Assembly (NCBI GenBank): GCA_023251095.1 | Contig: JAHEZL010000002.1 | Coordinates: 186,001-250,000 of the forward strand | Source of the DNA: Flavobacteriales bacterium | GTDB lineage: Bacteria; Bacteroidota; Bacteroidia; Flavobacteriales_C; GCA-002722245 | DNA: 64,000 nucleotides | Direction of reading: 5' to 3' | Position numbers and translations under genes: made by a program | Shown: positions 62,599 through 64,000 of the stretch, piece by piece | Layout of the letters: every line of letters begins with the position of its first letter | How positions within the stretch are numbered: position 1 is the stretch's first letter | Notes under the pieces: model-generated | Database searches by the model: none | Told to the model about the DNA's origin: nothing | Seen by the model: only the letters and a program-made list of their open reading frames with translations

Positions 62599-63070
62599 AA
62601 TAACATTGCTGTTTCTTTTCTCTTTTGCGCTTTTTGCCTGCAAAAAAGAAGAGGATAAATATGTGTACGGCGTAAACACCGAAACCATCAGTGAGGCCGG
62701 AGTTAAAAAGCCTTACCTTAAAACGAACACAGAATTTATTTCCATTACTTACACCGATATTTTTGGCAATACTATTCCTACTTCACAGCTCAGTAAATTG
62801 CAAACGGGCTACCTTGCTTTTGGCGACAAAGGAATTTTAGAAGACAGGATCATTCGCAGTTTCCTCAATAAAAGCGGAAAACAATTGCCTGCTTCCATAG
62901 GCAGTGATAAAAAAGTATTTATCACCGATGCTTACAAAAAAGTATACAACAGATTGCCCAATGAATATGAAATTTTTTATCTGGAAAATCTGCTTTCTAC
63001 AGAATCCTCCATCACTGCAGAAATGTTTTATTATGCCTTGATGACGTCCAACGAATACCGACAATTTTAG
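62582..63070 (+). CDS. Small lipoprotein, second gene of the DUF1501 operon
   Basis: 162 residues with a lipoprotein signal (KITLLFLFSFALFAC). A C-terminal stretch AYKKVYNRLPNEYEIF ... LMTSNEYRQF recalls the end of the upstream lipoprotein (SGDEYAGIK), so the two may share a fold. Start chosen at 62582; in-frame starts at 62573 and 62576 add up to three residues. Four bases separate it from the DUF1501 gene. Confidence 0.72.
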   Translation: MRELNKITLLFLFSFALFACKKEEDKYVYGVNTETISEAGVKKPYLKTNTEFISITYTDIFGNTIPTSQLSKLQTGYLAFGDKGILEDRIIRSFLNKSGKQLPASIGSDKKVFITDAYKKVYNRLPNEYEIFYLENLLSTESSITAEMFYYALMTSNEYRQF

Positions 63071-63074
63071 TAGT

Positions 63075-64000
63075 ATGAAGAGAAGATCATTCTTAAAAAA
63101 AGCAGGAATAGCAACAGCAGGAGCTTTTGTGCTGCCGTACATTTTGCCGTCGGGACGCCTTTTTGCCGCTACAGGCACCAGAAAAGTAAATCACGTAGTG
63201 CTGGTGATGTTTGCCGGCGGATTGAGAAATATTGAAACGGTAAAACAAAATCAAAGTAATTTAATGTCGACGATGCTCAAGGACATCACGCCCTTCAGCA
63301 CTCAGGCAGGGATAGTTGATGTTCTTCCCGCTTCACCACTAGGGTCAAATCGTTTGCAACAGTATGGAACCCTGATGAAGGAATTCCGCTTTAAGCAAGG
63401 TCCAACCGGGCATTTTAACGGACACATCACTGCGCTCACCGGGCGATACAGCATGGCCGAAATTAATTTACGTACCAATCCCGAAGTGCCTACAGTTTTT
63501 GAATATTATCGCAAACACAATGATGATGCTTTAACCGGTACCGGACTCAATGCGTGGTGGATTTCCGATTCGCTCGGACCCTATCCTGCGCTCAATTACA
63601 GTTCTTATCCGGGCTACGGCGCTGCTTATGGCGCCAACTATATTCAGCCTTCATCATTAATTAGCTGGGATGGATATAATGCCATCGGAAATCCTAAAAC
63701 TTTTACTTCCGACGAAATGGTGCTGGTGAATAAAATCCGCGGATTTTGTGATGCCAATTTTGCCAATCAATATGCTGCGGAATCAGTAGGAGTAGTGAAT
63801 ACAGAAAGCGAAAGAGCTCAGCTGGATGCATTTTTGAAAGAGTTGTACCAGGGTGTTTCTTCACCGGGTTATACCGGCTGGGGCTTTGGCAGTGGAATGA
63901 CAAATGACCTCGTGAATATTTATTATTCTGAAAAAGTCATCCAGAAATTTCAACCCGAATTAACAGTACTGAACATGCAGGATGTAGATATCTGCCACAC
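63075..64000 (+). CDS. Tat-exported DUF1501 family protein, 3' end missing
   Basis: The first ~308 residues are present. Twin-arginine signal KRRSFLKKAGIATAGAFVLP, then the DUF1501 core, a branch of the alkaline-phosphatase/sulfatase fold: VLVMFAGGLRNIET, then FNGHITALTGRY. In known families the DUF1501 protein is encoded with DUF1800-type or similar partners; here the partners are the two lipoproteins. The frame is open to the window edge. Substrate unknown. Confidence 0.85.
   Translation, partial: MKRRSFLKKAGIATAGAFVLPYILPSGRLFAATGTRKVNHVVLVMFAGGLRNIETVKQNQSNLMSTMLKDITPFSTQAGIVDVLPASPLGSNRLQQYGTLMKEFRFKQGPTGHFNGHITALTGRYSMAEINLRTNPEVPTVFEYYRKHNDDALTGTGLNAWWISDSLGPYPALNYSSYPGYGAAYGANYIQPSSLISWDGYNAIGNPKTFTSDEMVLVNKIRGFCDANFANQYAAESVGVVNTESERAQLDAFLKELYQGVSSPGYTGWGFGSGMTNDLVNIYYSEKVIQKFQPELTVLNMQDVDICH

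Noticed and set aside
1-64000. Prophage, insertion sequence or integron
   Set aside because: No transposase, integrase or phage structural gene is seen anywhere in the window; the repeats lack coding partners.

Overview
The window is a stretch of chromosome from a member of the phylum Bacteroidota that carries the type IX secretion system (T9SS). Several things point there. The window has a five-helix cytochrome b558 SdhC, an IPExxxVDY-family protein, MurF-Alr and HemC-HemD fusion proteins, a PorP/SprF-family protein, a GldM-like protein, a TonB receptor/DUF4249 pair, and three giant proteins ending in gliding-motility (type B) C-terminal sorting domains. Promoters follow the Bacteroidota pattern TTTG...TAnnTTTG and clear Shine-Dalgarno sites are rare. 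Heme synthesis and succinate dehydrogenase suggest a respiring organism. Genus or family cannot be told from the sequence alone.

Layout. Bases 1-5.9 kb: sdhCA (sdhA cut by the window edge), Xaa-Pro aminopeptidase, YraN, a von Willebrand A protein and small conserved proteins. 5.9-22.2 kb is housekeeping: peptidyl-prolyl isomerase, pheS, a secreted GldM-N-like protein between two inverted palindromic repeats, pyk with an M42 peptidase, acpP-fabF-rnc-IPExxxVDY, purN-rnhA, M1 aminopeptidase, a biotin carboxyl carrier protein, tRNA-Asn, a PfkB kinase and a dipeptide epimerase. 22.3-29.0 kb is a surface/signalling island: an ECF sigma factor, anti-sigma factor, PorP/SprF protein and Pmp3-domain lipoprotein in one operon, then a TonB receptor with its DUF4249 lipoprotein and a methyltransferase. 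29.2-35.3 kb: two one-component membrane regulators (a triple-Tyr/LuxR protein and a membrane AraC protein with a structured leader) beside the first lectin-type T9SS adhesin. 35.5-47.4 kb: glycosyltransferase, M28 peptidase, tdk, murF-alr, a DUF6934 plus 53-residue gene pair inserted before hemA, hemCD, DAHP synthase-chorismate mutase and rsmI. 47.6-55.8 kb: two more T9SS adhesins, one with 4 x 76-residue and one with 10 x 88-residue exact repeats. 56.2-64 kb: MscS channel, an AguB-like amidase, a TolB-propeller/outer-membrane-barrel protein, and a three-gene operon of two lipoproteins and a Tat-exported DUF1501 protein cut by the window end.

How it may work together (inference): type B adhesins normally need a PorP/SprF partner to stay on the cell surface. 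None of the three adhesin genes has one beside it, while the only PorP/SprF gene here is run by its own ECF sigma/anti-sigma pair. The two lectin adhesins share about 220 bp of conserved upstream DNA, so they are probably co-regulated. The most novel-looking parts are this sigma/PorP/Pmp3 operon, the shared adhesin upstream module, the terminator-like hairpins and short ORF before the membrane AraC gene, the DUF6934 pair, and the orphan GldM-N protein. Intergenic spaces hold at least six different palindromic repeat elements.
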